Positions 18,461-26,505 of a stretch of DNA of 55,426 bases are shown piece after piece. The DNA is from Deltaproteobacteria bacterium (GTDB lineage Bacteria > Myxococcota > XYA12-FULL-58-9 > JAFGEK01), in assembly GCA_016931625.1 (NCBI GenBank), contig JAFGEK010000069.1, forward strand, positions 1-55,426, given 5' to 3'. Positions within the stretch are counted from its first letter, which is position 1; each line of letters begins with the position of its first letter. A program made the position numbers and the translations under genes. Below the pieces are notes generated by a model, which worked only from the letters and a program-made list of their open reading frames with translations, was not told the origin of the DNA and did not search any database.

Positions 18461-19381
18461 ATGGTTTCAGTACAACATCTTGCTTATGGTGGTTGGCCAA
18501 ATTGTTATCGGGTTAGTGATGGTGAGGTCGAAATTATTGCAGTTACTGATATCGGTCCGCGTATTATCCGTTGTGGCTTGGTCGGTGGCACTAATTTATT
18601 TTTTGAACGGGTAACTGATAAAGGCCGAACTGGAGGCAACAAGTTTCGTTATTATGGTGGGCATCGTTTATGGTGCGCTCCTGAGAGTAAAGCGCTGACC
18701 TATAATCCCGATAATCAGTTGGTACATTGTGAAGAATTAATTAATGGCGTTTTATTGCGGCAGGTTATCGAGAGTAGCACGGGTATTGAAAAGTCTATTC
18801 AAATTACACTGGATAGCGTTAATCATATTTTTTCTTTAATTCATTGTATTACCAACAAGGGTTCGCAACCAATTACTATAAGCCCATGGGCGTTAACCAT
18901 GCTTTACCCTGGCGGGGTAGCAATAGTACCACAATATCGTCAGGGCGATGACGAAGGCTATTTACCTAATCGCACCATGGCTTTATGGCCATATACGGAT
19001 ATGAATGACGCCCGGGTAACTTGGGGGGCTGATTATACTTTAGTACGTCAAAATCCCAATGCGGGAGATAAGCGTTTCAAGTTTGGTGTTACTTTACCTC
19101 AAGGCTGGCTCGCGTATTTAAATCAAGGGGTATTGTTTATTAAAACGTTTGAATTTGTTCATGGCGCTAGCTATCCTGATAATGGCGTTAATAGTGAAGT
19201 GTATACTGTTGGTGATTTTCTTGAACTTGAATCATTTGCACCGTTATGCGAGCTAGCTGTTGGGGCAAAAGCAATGCATGGTGAGCAATGGTCGCTTGTT
19301 CGTGTTCATGAGCAACTTGATGACGAAGCTTCAGTGTGGCCGTTGATTGGTAAGCATATAAAAAAGGCGTTGGGACTATAA
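18461..19381 (+). CDS. DUF4380-like protein (galactose-mutarotase-like fold)
   Basis: A 306-residue cytosolic beta-sandwich type protein. The block NKFRYYGGHRLWCAPE and the order of strands recall DUF4380 proteins, which adopt a galactose mutarotase-like fold; catalytic activity is not established for the family. No signal peptide. Codon use and length are like neighbouring core genes. Ribosome site is weak (AAGGGA twelve bases upstream). The neighbouring epimerase suggests carbohydrate metabolism, an inference only. Confidence 0.7.
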   Translation: MVSVQHLAYGGWPNCYRVSDGEVEIIAVTDIGPRIIRCGLVGGTNLFFERVTDKGRTGGNKFRYYGGHRLWCAPESKALTYNPDNQLVHCEELINGVLLRQVIESSTGIEKSIQITLDSVNHIFSLIHCITNKGSQPITISPWALTMLYPGGVAIVPQYRQGDDEGYLPNRTMALWPYTDMNDARVTWGADYTLVRQNPNAGDKRFKFGVTLPQGWLAYLNQGVLFIKTFEFVHGASYPDNGVNSEVYTVGDFLELESFAPLCELAVGAKAMHGEQWSLVRVHEQLDDEASVWPLIGKHIKKALGL

Positions 19382-19392
19382 CGACTCCCAAG

Positions 19393-19422
19393 TTGACAAA
19401 TGTAGCTTTAGTGGCTACATTT
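19393..19422 (+). promoter_or_regulatory. Leaderless promoter with operator palindrome for the Phd/PIN pair
   Basis: TTGACA (19393-19398), 17-bp spacer, TACATT (19416-19421). A perfect 9-bp inverted repeat, AAATGTAGC / GCTACATTT (19398-19406, 19414-19422), fills the spacer and -10 box, ideal for antitoxin autorepression. The ATG at 19428 is only six bases past the -10 box, so the transcript should begin at or next to the start codon. Confidence 0.7.
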
Positions 19423-19427
19423 TAATT

Positions 19428-19754
19428 ATGCGTGCTGCTGGGATCCGAGAAGTAAAAAATCGTCTAAGTGAATTTCTGCGACTTGTACGCAATGGCGAGT
19501 CTGTATTGATTACTGATCACGAGCGTGTTGTCGCCCAACTTTCACCACCGCCAAGTTATCTTGGTATGCCGTATGAGAATACCAATGCGGCGCTTGAGCG
19601 TTTGCAAGCTCAGGGATTATTGAGGCTAGCTAATGCAGAAATGGCAAGTTTGTATGAACCGCCATTACCTAAACCATCGTACTCTGTCGATATTAAAAAA
19701 GAATTAGCAGCTATTAGAGCACAAGTAATTGATTTCGAGGATGACGACTTTTGA
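19428..19754 (+). CDS. Phd/YefM-type antitoxin
   Basis: A 108-residue protein. The N-terminal domain (GIREVKNRLSEFLRLVRNGE then VLITDHERVVAQLSP) is the Phd/YefM DNA-binding and dimerisation fold; the rest, including an acidic tail (DFEDDDF), is the usual toxin-neutralising part. The stop overlaps the start of the PIN toxin (TTGA), so the two are translationally coupled. There is no ribosome site; the promoter predicts a leaderless message, and the only sensible start is this ATG because the Phd domain begins six residues in. Confidence 0.88.
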   Translation: MRAAGIREVKNRLSEFLRLVRNGESVLITDHERVVAQLSPPPSYLGMPYENTNAALERLQAQGLLRLANAEMASLYEPPLPKPSYSVDIKKELAAIRAQVIDFEDDDF

Positions 19755-20173
19755 TTTATATTGAATCGAGCGTGCTGTTAGAGATTTACTTAAGCCAAGT
19801 GCGAGCAGCTAAAGCTTTAGAGATTATTACCCAGCATCAAGCTAAAGTGTCATCTTGGTTGCTTTCTATTGAAGTGTCGATAGTATTAAGACGGGTATTA
19901 AATCGTTCGGCCAAAGATAAAAATTTATTAACAGCCGCTATGAAACGTTTGCAGAAAGATCTTACGGCGATTTCATTATTTGATGGTTTGCCAATATTAG
20001 CTGATCGAATCAATGAAGAGTCAAAATTTGCTCGTTGTCGCGCTCTTGATGCTATTCATGTTGCATCTGCTATGCTGATTCGTGATTTGACCGGTCAAAA
20101 TATGCAAATTGCGACTTTTGATAATCGCGTAGCCGATCTCGCCAATTCTTTGGGGCTTGCTGTTGTTTTATAA
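19751..20173 (+). CDS. PIN-domain (VapC-like) toxin
   Basis: A 140-residue PIN-domain protein, the ribonuclease partner of the Phd-type antitoxin. Signatures: MIYIESSVLLEIYL at the N-terminus, CRALDAIHVASAMLI, and TFDNRVADLANSLGL. The first catalytic acidic residue, nearly always Asp, is Glu here (E5), which may weaken or alter metal binding. TTG start overlapping the antitoxin stop by two bases. PIN toxins usually cut tRNA or rRNA; the target is unknown. Confidence 0.87.
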   Translation: MIYIESSVLLEIYLSQVRAAKALEIITQHQAKVSSWLLSIEVSIVLRRVLNRSAKDKNLLTAAMKRLQKDLTAISLFDGLPILADRINEESKFARCRALDAIHVASAMLIRDLTGQNMQIATFDNRVADLANSLGLAVVL

Positions 20174-20259
20174 CGTTTCCCCTCGCTTTTATTTATAAAA
20201 ATTGCTACAAAACAAAACACTTGTTAAAGAATTGTCATTAATATTATTGAGGGGAGATC

Positions 20260-21732
20260 ATGCTTTTATATAGCGCCGCAATAGTAGTGCATTTGTTATT
20301 AGCCGCAAATACCAATGCGCCATCAAAGCCCGAGAGGCTGCCAAGTTCATTGGCAAATTCATCGGCAAATTCATTGGCAAATTCATTAGCCATTGTCGCT
20401 TTAGACGGCCCTGATGTGCGGGCAGAAGTTGCCCGTCTTTTTGAGCTTGCTCGTGAGCGTGGAACCTATGTACTTGATGCTGATGCCGTATCGCAAAAAG
20501 TACGTATGGTACCGGCTAATTGTGGCACAGACGCTGCAAGCGCTAATGCGGCAGTAGCAACGCCGCTTTGTGATAGCAAACTTAGCGATAGCAGCAACTG
20601 CTATTGTCGTTATAGTGAAGAAGCGCTGGCAATAATGTTGCAAAGCGCCTATGAGGCCGAAGGGCATTTTCAAGATCAAAAAGCCGCGGAGTTACGGCGA
20701 AAGATAATCAACATTTTCAATCGTGAACCGCAACCGAGCGTGCGCATGGTGCAAATTGCAGGCGAGGCGTTATTGGGTCGCGCTAGCGGTAGCTATGCCC
20801 AAGGCAATAATGAAGAAGCGGCAAAATGGGCCCGTCAAGCGATGCGTCATTTTAGTTCGGTTCGTATTGACCCGATGCTTTTTTCACCACCATTGCGAAA
20901 GTTATTTGATAAAGCGCTGGCAGCGGTAAAACATGAAAATCAATTTAAAATATTGGTGCGTAGCGATGTGGTGGGGCAATTATGGGCGGATGGCAACAAT
21001 TTAGGGGCAATCAATCAGCAAAAAATTATTACCTTACCAGCAGGCGATTATCGTTTATGGCTTATGGCTAGTGATGGCACGTTAACGCTACCGCAGGCTG
21101 TAGTATTAAGGGCCAAATCTGACCAAGATACTCAAGCTAGCGCGGCGGTGAAGGAAGTCGAAATTAATTTTGATCATAGGCTCGATCAGCGCTTAGTGCT
21201 GAACAAACCAGTGCTGGTACGTTGTGCAGGTAATGAATGCCAAGATTTATTGGTGCGCTTACGGATTCGTCTTGGGGTTAGCGAATTAGTAGGCATTGGT
21301 TATGGGCCGAACAGTGTTTTGCAAGCTTTATTAGTCTCAGCACAAGCGCCGCCACGTTGGATCCCGGTTTCAGCTTTTGGTGGTGAGTTATTTGGCAATC
21401 AAAATTTTGTTGAACCAGCAAAATTAGCGACTAACCCTGATGCAGCGGCAGTACCACAAAATAATGCGGCCCCACCGCCAAGCTTTCTGTCTCGGCATAA
21501 ATGGCAATTAATGGCAGGTATTGCTGGGGCTATTGCATTAGGGGTGGGTGCATATCATCATAAACAAGCAATCGACGCGCGCGATAAGGCCGCTACCAAA
21601 GGTATTTCTCAAGCAGAGCACAACACCTTTAATAGAAACGCCGATTCAAAAACTGAGATGGCATTAATTTTTTATGGGATTGGCGCTGCTGGTATGGGCA
21701 CTGCCGGTATTATGTTTTGGTTAGATTTTTAA
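20260..21732 (+). CDS. Secreted/membrane protein with PEGA-like segment, function unknown
   Basis: A 490-residue protein with an N-terminal signal peptide (MLLYSAAIVVHLLLAA). Next comes an SLAN repeat coded by a 12-bp DNA repeat, an Ala-rich helical part with TPR-like helices (about 130-215), then a short strand-rich segment (FKILVRSDVVGQLWADG ... LPAGDYRLWL) that resembles PEGA-type surface domains of myxobacterial proteins. Two hydrophobic helices near the C-terminus (about 420-440 and 470-488) would anchor it in the membrane. Good GGGGAG ribosome site. No enzyme motif is seen. Confidence 0.7.
   Translation: MLLYSAAIVVHLLLAANTNAPSKPERLPSSLANSSANSLANSLAIVALDGPDVRAEVARLFELARERGTYVLDADAVSQKVRMVPANCGTDAASANAAVATPLCDSKLSDSSNCYCRYSEEALAIMLQSAYEAEGHFQDQKAAELRRKIINIFNREPQPSVRMVQIAGEALLGRASGSYAQGNNEEAAKWARQAMRHFSSVRIDPMLFSPPLRKLFDKALAAVKHENQFKILVRSDVVGQLWADGNNLGAINQQKIITLPAGDYRLWLMASDGTLTLPQAVVLRAKSDQDTQASAAVKEVEINFDHRLDQRLVLNKPVLVRCAGNECQDLLVRLRIRLGVSELVGIGYGPNSVLQALLVSAQAPPRWIPVSAFGGELFGNQNFVEPAKLATNPDAAAVPQNNAAPPPSFLSRHKWQLMAGIAGAIALGVGAYHHKQAIDARDKAATKGISQAEHNTFNRNADSKTEMALIFYGIGAAGMGTAGIMFWLDF
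20347..20394 (+). repeat. 12-bp in-frame tandem repeat (four copies, last diverged)
   Basis: TCATTGGCAAAT occurs as three near-identical units and a diverged fourth, coding the SLAN/SSAN repeat just after the signal peptide. Unit length is a multiple of three, so slippage changes spacer length only. Confidence 0.8.
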
Positions 21733-21756
21733 AAACAAGCCCTATGCTCATTTGAT

Positions 21757-21785
21757 TTGAATAAAATGTTCATTTGAGCTATCAT
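21757..21785 (+). promoter_or_regulatory. Leaderless promoter of the Xre/RES pair
   Basis: TTGAAT (21757-21762), 17-bp spacer, TATCAT (21780-21785), ATG at 21793, so seven bases between -10 box and start codon and no ribosome site. Two copies of TCATTTGA (around 21748 and 21770) form a direct repeat across the promoter and could be operator half-sites. Confidence 0.6.
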
Positions 21786-21792
21786 AGATAAA

Positions 21793-22263
21793 ATGAAATC
21801 TACAATATATCAAGCGCAAGATAAATTTTTAAAATTAATCAATCCACTTAAACTTTATCAAGCCAGCCCGGTTGAACGTATTCGTAGAATCAAACAAGGG
21901 GTAGATGCTCAACTTATGTTGTATGTAATTGATAGTTTAGGTATGCCTAAACAACATTTTTATAAAATCTTAGGGTTACCTATTGCGACCATGAATCGCA
22001 AAGTGCATAAAAACGAGCAACTTTCAATTGAGCAAGGCGAGCGTATTTTTGGCATTATAAAACTTATTGGCCAAGTGCAGACCATGGTTAATCAGTCTGG
22101 TGAGTCAAAGGGTTTTAATGCGGCAAAATGGGTAGCTAACTGGATCAATGAGCCTTTATCCGCCTTAGGGGGCAAGCGACCTTCTGATTATATGGATACC
22201 ATCGAGGGCCAAGAGTTGGTGGCGAATTTGCTGGCGCGTATTCAAAGCGGAGCTTATGCATAA
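21793..22263 (+). CDS. Xre/MbcA/ParS-type antitoxin (DUF2384)
   Basis: A 156-residue protein. The middle is a small helix-turn-helix region (QLMLYVIDSLGMPKQHFYKI then MNRKVHKNEQLS) and the C-terminal 50 residues match the ParS toxin-binding domain (FNAAKWVANWINEPLSALGG, then DYMDTIEGQELVANLLARI). It neutralises the RES toxin coded next, with which it overlaps by 8 bp. The predicted promoter is leaderless. Confidence 0.9.
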   Translation: MKSTIYQAQDKFLKLINPLKLYQASPVERIRRIKQGVDAQLMLYVIDSLGMPKQHFYKILGLPIATMNRKVHKNEQLSIEQGERIFGIIKLIGQVQTMVNQSGESKGFNAAKWVANWINEPLSALGGKRPSDYMDTIEGQELVANLLARIQSGAYA

Positions 22264-22744
22264 AAAAATGCTTTATGCCTGGCGCATTGGGATTGATACA
22301 CCGGATTATACTGCAGATAACATGACTGGCGAAGGAGCAAAGTGTACCGGCGGTCGTTGGAATAGAAAAGGCACAGCGATGCTTTATGCATCATCAAGTA
22401 TCGCCTTAGCCTGTTTAGAAACTTTAGTTCATATCAATTCTTTTAGTTTGCCGCTTAACCGCTATCTTGTGCGTATTGATATTCCTGCTGAGGTTTATAA
22501 GTGCAGGCAGATCATTAATGCCAAAGATCTTGAGATCGGCTGGGACGCTGTGCCAGAGGGCAAGATTAGTATAGATGTTGGCCAGCAATGGATCGCAAGC
22601 ATGGCAAGTGCGGTATTACAAGTCCCCTCGGTAATAGTGCCCGAGGAGTTAAATGTTCTTTTAAATCCTGCACATCCTGACTGCAGCAAAATAACCGCGA
22701 GCAAAATTCGTCGTTATCAATATGATCCACGCCTTAATTTCTAG
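22256..22744 (+). CDS. RES-domain toxin (NAD+-degrading)
   Basis: A 162-residue RES-domain protein. The family's Arg is in AWRIGID, the Glu in ACLETLVHI, and a Ser in VPSVIVPEE; GEGAKCTGGRWNRKGT is the typical glycine-rich block. Known RES toxins deplete NAD+ by phosphorolysis or hydrolysis and stop growth. Paired with the Xre/ParS antitoxin immediately upstream, with an 8-bp overlap that implies coupled translation. Confidence 0.92.
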   Translation: MHKKMLYAWRIGIDTPDYTADNMTGEGAKCTGGRWNRKGTAMLYASSSIALACLETLVHINSFSLPLNRYLVRIDIPAEVYKCRQIINAKDLEIGWDAVPEGKISIDVGQQWIASMASAVLQVPSVIVPEELNVLLNPAHPDCSKITASKIRRYQYDPRLNF

Positions 22745-22783
22745 CCAATATGACCTATATAGCTAACGGCGAGATCATTTTTT

Positions 22784-22829
22784 AACAGTGTCGCAAAATG
22801 CGACATTGTTAGTGTGTCATTTTGCGACA
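22784..22829 (+). promoter_or_regulatory. Paired palindromes, candidate sigma-54 enhancer (UAS)
   Basis: TGTCGCAAAATGCGACA (22789-22805) is a perfect 7-bp-arm palindrome, extended by AACA/TGTT to 22784-22810. A second, looser site, TGTCATTTTGCGACA, is at 22815-22829. Site centres lie about 105 and 80 bp before the -24 element, a normal distance for a bacterial enhancer-binding protein. A T run precedes rather than follows the hairpin, so it is not a terminator for the RES gene. Confidence 0.6.
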
Positions 22830-22900
22830 TCGCTCTTTTCTACTCGTCAACTCAAAAATAAAAGCGTATATATTTTGACACATTAGGGGGCGGCCCAGAT

Positions 22901-22916
22901 TAGCACGAAGTTTGCA
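22901..22916 (+). promoter_or_regulatory. Candidate sigma-54 (-24/-12) promoter
   Basis: TAGCAC-GAAGT-TTGCA matches the TGGCAC-N5-TTGCA consensus at all but one defined position and has the required ten bases between the two dinucleotides. Transcription would start near 22927 and read into the RCC1 lipoprotein gene. Confidence 0.6.
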
Positions 22917-23011
22917 CAGACAAACCATCTAAGTGTTGGGCTAGCGCCTAATTAAGGCAAGGGCAGTTTTAAGCAGCTTATGCGCAGATACTGCTAAGAG
23001 AGGTTTTAAAA

Positions 23012-26000
23012 ATGAACACCAAACGTCACGTTTTCAATGTCATCCCGAACGCAGTGAGGGATCTTACCCTCTGCATTAAACAAATGATATCGCGAATATT
23101 TTTATTAATACTAACTATAATTTTAACCACCAGCTGCATTAATGATAACAACACGGCGGCGGCTGATGATGATGGTTTTACCTGTGATCAATATCGGCGC
23201 TGCAGTTCTGAGGGCTATGTATGCAATTATAGTGACAATATGTGTATTCGCATCGCCTTATGCGAGGCCCAAGGCAAAGTCGCCGCTGATGGGTCGTGCC
23301 AAGTGTGTGGTGATGGTTATAAAACCGGCCTTGAAACTTGCGATGATGGCCCCGAGGGCAGTGCTACCTGCACGATTGCGTGCACCACTTCGGTTTGTAA
23401 TGATGGTATTATCAATATAAAAGCTGATGAAGAATGTGATGACGGTGTGGCCAACGGCAAAGAATATGACGGCTGCACAAAAGAGTGCAAAATAGCGCCG
23501 TTTTGCGGTGATCATGAAATCAACGGCCCCGAAGTCTGCGACGACGGTCCTGGTAATGGTGATAATTGGACCTTAACCAAACACTGCAAAAAAGATTGCA
23601 GCGGCTTTGCCCCATATTGCGGCGATAAAGATATTAACGGCCTTGAAAAATGTGATGATGGTATTGCTAATAGTGATGAGTGGTCACTTTCTCCGCATTG
23701 CAATGGATCTTGTTCAGGCGGCGCAAATTATTGTGGCGATGGCAGCGAACAAAGTTTGCAAAAGTGTGATGACAACGATGCGTGTACTACAGATAGTTGT
23801 ATTAAAGATGTTGGTTGTCAGAATGTATTCGACGCCGCCATTTGCAACAAGTTAGCTTTTGTCACCCAACCTGAGGCCGAACAGTTTCGCTCAGCCCCTT
23901 GGGCGCCGTTTTCGGTGGCGGTGTTAGACACCCATAATAATATAGTTAGTGGAGCTAATGCCACGGTTGCTTTAAGTGTAACTAGCGGTAGTGGCAAATT
24001 AATTGGTAATCAAACAGTAGATGCAGTTAACGGTATCGCCACTTTTAACGATATAGCATACGACACCCAAGAAGATGGGGTTAAAATTAGCGCGAGCGTT
24101 CATCTAATTGGCCAGGTTGAAAGTATACCAGTGAAAGTGACTCATTCATCTTTGGCAATGGTGTCCTCGGGTAATTTACACACCTGTGCAATTACTAAAG
24201 CAGGTGAATTGTGGTGTTGGGGCAATAACTATAATGGTCAATTAGGTGATGGTACTTTTGAAAATAAAATAATTCCTGTTCGCATAGGTAATGAGTATTG
24301 GCAATTCATTACTACCGGTTTCTATTATTCTTGTGGAATAAAAAAAGATCATACTTTATGGTGCTGGGGTAAATATGGCGAAAATTTAGGATTAGATAAT
24401 GAAAATAATACAGATGTAAATACCCCAAAGCAAGTGGGCTCTGATAATAATTGGCAATCAGTAGTTGCTAGCAGTTCTCATACATGTGGGTTGAAAAATA
24501 ATGCTGAACTATGATGCTGGGGTGATAATTCTAGCTATCAACTTGGTATCGATGAAACAATAAGATATACGAATAAACCAACTCGCATAATTAGCGATAA
24601 TAGGTGGCATGCTGTTGCCATTGGTAAAGATTTTACCTGTGCAATAACTGATACTAATGAGCTTTGGTATTGGGGCAATGAATGGGATATATACCCACAG
24701 GGCTGGTACGCAACTACATATAAAGTTCCAACCAAAATAAGCAATAAAAATAATTGGCGATCGGTTTCTTCATTTAATCAGCACGCCTGTGCCATAAACA
24801 ATAATAATGAATTATGGTGTTGGGGAGCAAATGATTATGGTCAATTAGGTGCCGGAACAAAAGAAGTCGAGACATTTGCAGTACAAGTAGAGCGAAATAT
24901 AAATTGGCAATCAGTGTTTGTTGGTTTTCGTCAAACCTGTGCTATTAGTAATAATAGTACTCTTTGGTGTTGGGGCAATAATTTATTAGGTCAGTTAGGT
25001 GTTGGTGACAATATTAATACAAACAGACCAAAACAAGTTGGTAGTGATGCAGATTGGCAAATGGTTTCAATCGGTAATCAGTCTGCTTGTGCTCTTAAAA
25101 AAGATGGTATGCTTTGGTGCTGGGGAAAACCTTATATTAAAGGTGATGGCCTAATTTACTCAGCGAATTCTCCTGTGCAAATTGGTACAGCTAAAGACTG
25201 GCAGCAGGTGGCAGCCGATGGTTCTTCTGTTTGCGGTATTAAAAATGGTGGTGAATTATGGTGTTGGGGTAAAAATAGCTGGGGTGAATTTGATTATGCA
25301 ACCTATAAACAAGTGCCAACAAAAATCGGTAGTGATAATAACTGGCAATCAGTATCAGTTTTTTATGATGCGACATGTGGTATTAAAAACAGTGGTGAGT
25401 TGTGGTGTTGGGATGATAATAGCTATTATGGTCGTCTTGGTTTAGGCAGCGATATTGAGTATTTTAAATCACCACAACGAGTAGGTACAGCTAACGATTG
25501 GCAGTTTATAAAAATATCTTATACTAATGCTTGTGGATTGCGAAATGGTGGTAAATTATGGTGTTGGGGTGATAACCTCTCTGGTCAATTAGGTATTGGC
25601 GGTAATGATTTAAACACACAAAAAGCGCCAAAATTTGTTAATGGCACCTGGAAATCAGTCGATATTGGTTTGTCGTTTGTTCAAAGTAGTTGCGCAATAA
25701 ATTCAAGCGATGCATTGTATTGTTGGGGTAATGGTTTTAATCCTAATTATAACGATTATGAAAATGTAGCTATCAAAGCACCAAAATTTGTAGATTCAAA
25801 TTTAACTTGGCTGTCAATTGCTGTTGGGGATGAAATATTTTGTGGTATTAAAAATGATGCTACTTTGTGGTGTTGGGGTTATAATAGCTATAAAGATATA
25901 TTTATTAATAAGCCAACTATGGTTGGTACCGATAATAATTGGCAAGACATTATATTAAAAAGCACATCTGGATATATGTTAAAAACTGACAACACAATGT

Positions 26001-26203
26001 GGACAATTAATTGGGGTGAAAATCATTTTGATAAAATTAGTCAATTTGGCAGTGATGCCGATTGGCTTTCTTTATCAACTGAAGGTGGCCCATGTGCGAT
26101 TAAACAAGACCACTCACTTTGGTGTTGGGGTAATAATTATGTTGGCCAATTAGCTAATGGTAAAGCCTGGCTTGAATCGCCGGTTTCGATTGTGATCCCA
26201 TAA
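23012..26203 (+). pseudogene. DUF4215-like/Ig-like/RCC1-repeat lipoprotein gene with one in-frame TGA
   Basis: A 1063-codon frame interrupted only by TGA at 24512-24514 (codon 501); the frame is otherwise open to 26203. Layout: a signal peptide with lipobox-like TTSC (about codon 44), Cys-rich repeats with CGDG...CDDG signatures (DUF4215-like, to about 275), an Ig-like segment (about 285-380), then about 14 RCC1-type repeats each carrying a LWCWG motif. The TGA replaces the Trp codon TGG of one such motif (EL-stop-CWG). The 5' product would be a 500-residue truncated lipoprotein; the 3' part (from GTG 24914) has no evident own ribosome site. RCC1 propellers usually bind proteins. Start has AGAGAGG eight bases upstream. 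A sigma-54 promoter probably drives it. Sequencing error is an alternative to mutation. Confidence 0.8.
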
Positions 26204-26505
26204 TCAAGTTTATCAACTTAATACCGTCTGGTTTACTGAGCCGCAGTTAGTTACCGCGCCGTAGTAATAATTTGCGCATTTTTCACATTATGATTAAATA
26301 ATTTTTGTTGTTGTTACGTCACATAGGCTAAGGTCGAGGCATTGGTGTGCTAAAAATTCTAAAGATATTGTGGTAACTTATTGAAATAATTAAAAGATCG
26401 CCAAAATATTTAAGGATTAATTAGTGCAGGTTGTCGAAAACTGACTTTCGTTGTAGTGTGCAAAGATATAAATTCTTTGCTTTGAGCAAAAGTAGGAGAT
26501 AAACC
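26204..26505. other. Intergenic, no gene seen
   Basis: 302 bp, AT-rich, between the RCC1 gene and the Gly-rich lipoprotein. I found no terminator hairpin with a T run and no convincing -24/-12 or sigma-70 pair. The last 15 bases carry the AGGAGA ribosome site of the next gene. Confidence 0.5.

Noticed and set aside
22784-22810. Hairpin as terminator of the RES toxin gene
   Set aside because: The T run comes before the stem, not after it, and a second related palindrome follows; enhancer sites are a better explanation.
24512-24514. TGA recoded as Trp or selenocysteine
   Set aside because: Other genes in the window end in TGA in well-supported places (for example 19752 and 55110), so the code is standard. 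The site needs Trp, not Cys/Sec, and I saw no obvious Sec-insertion hairpin.
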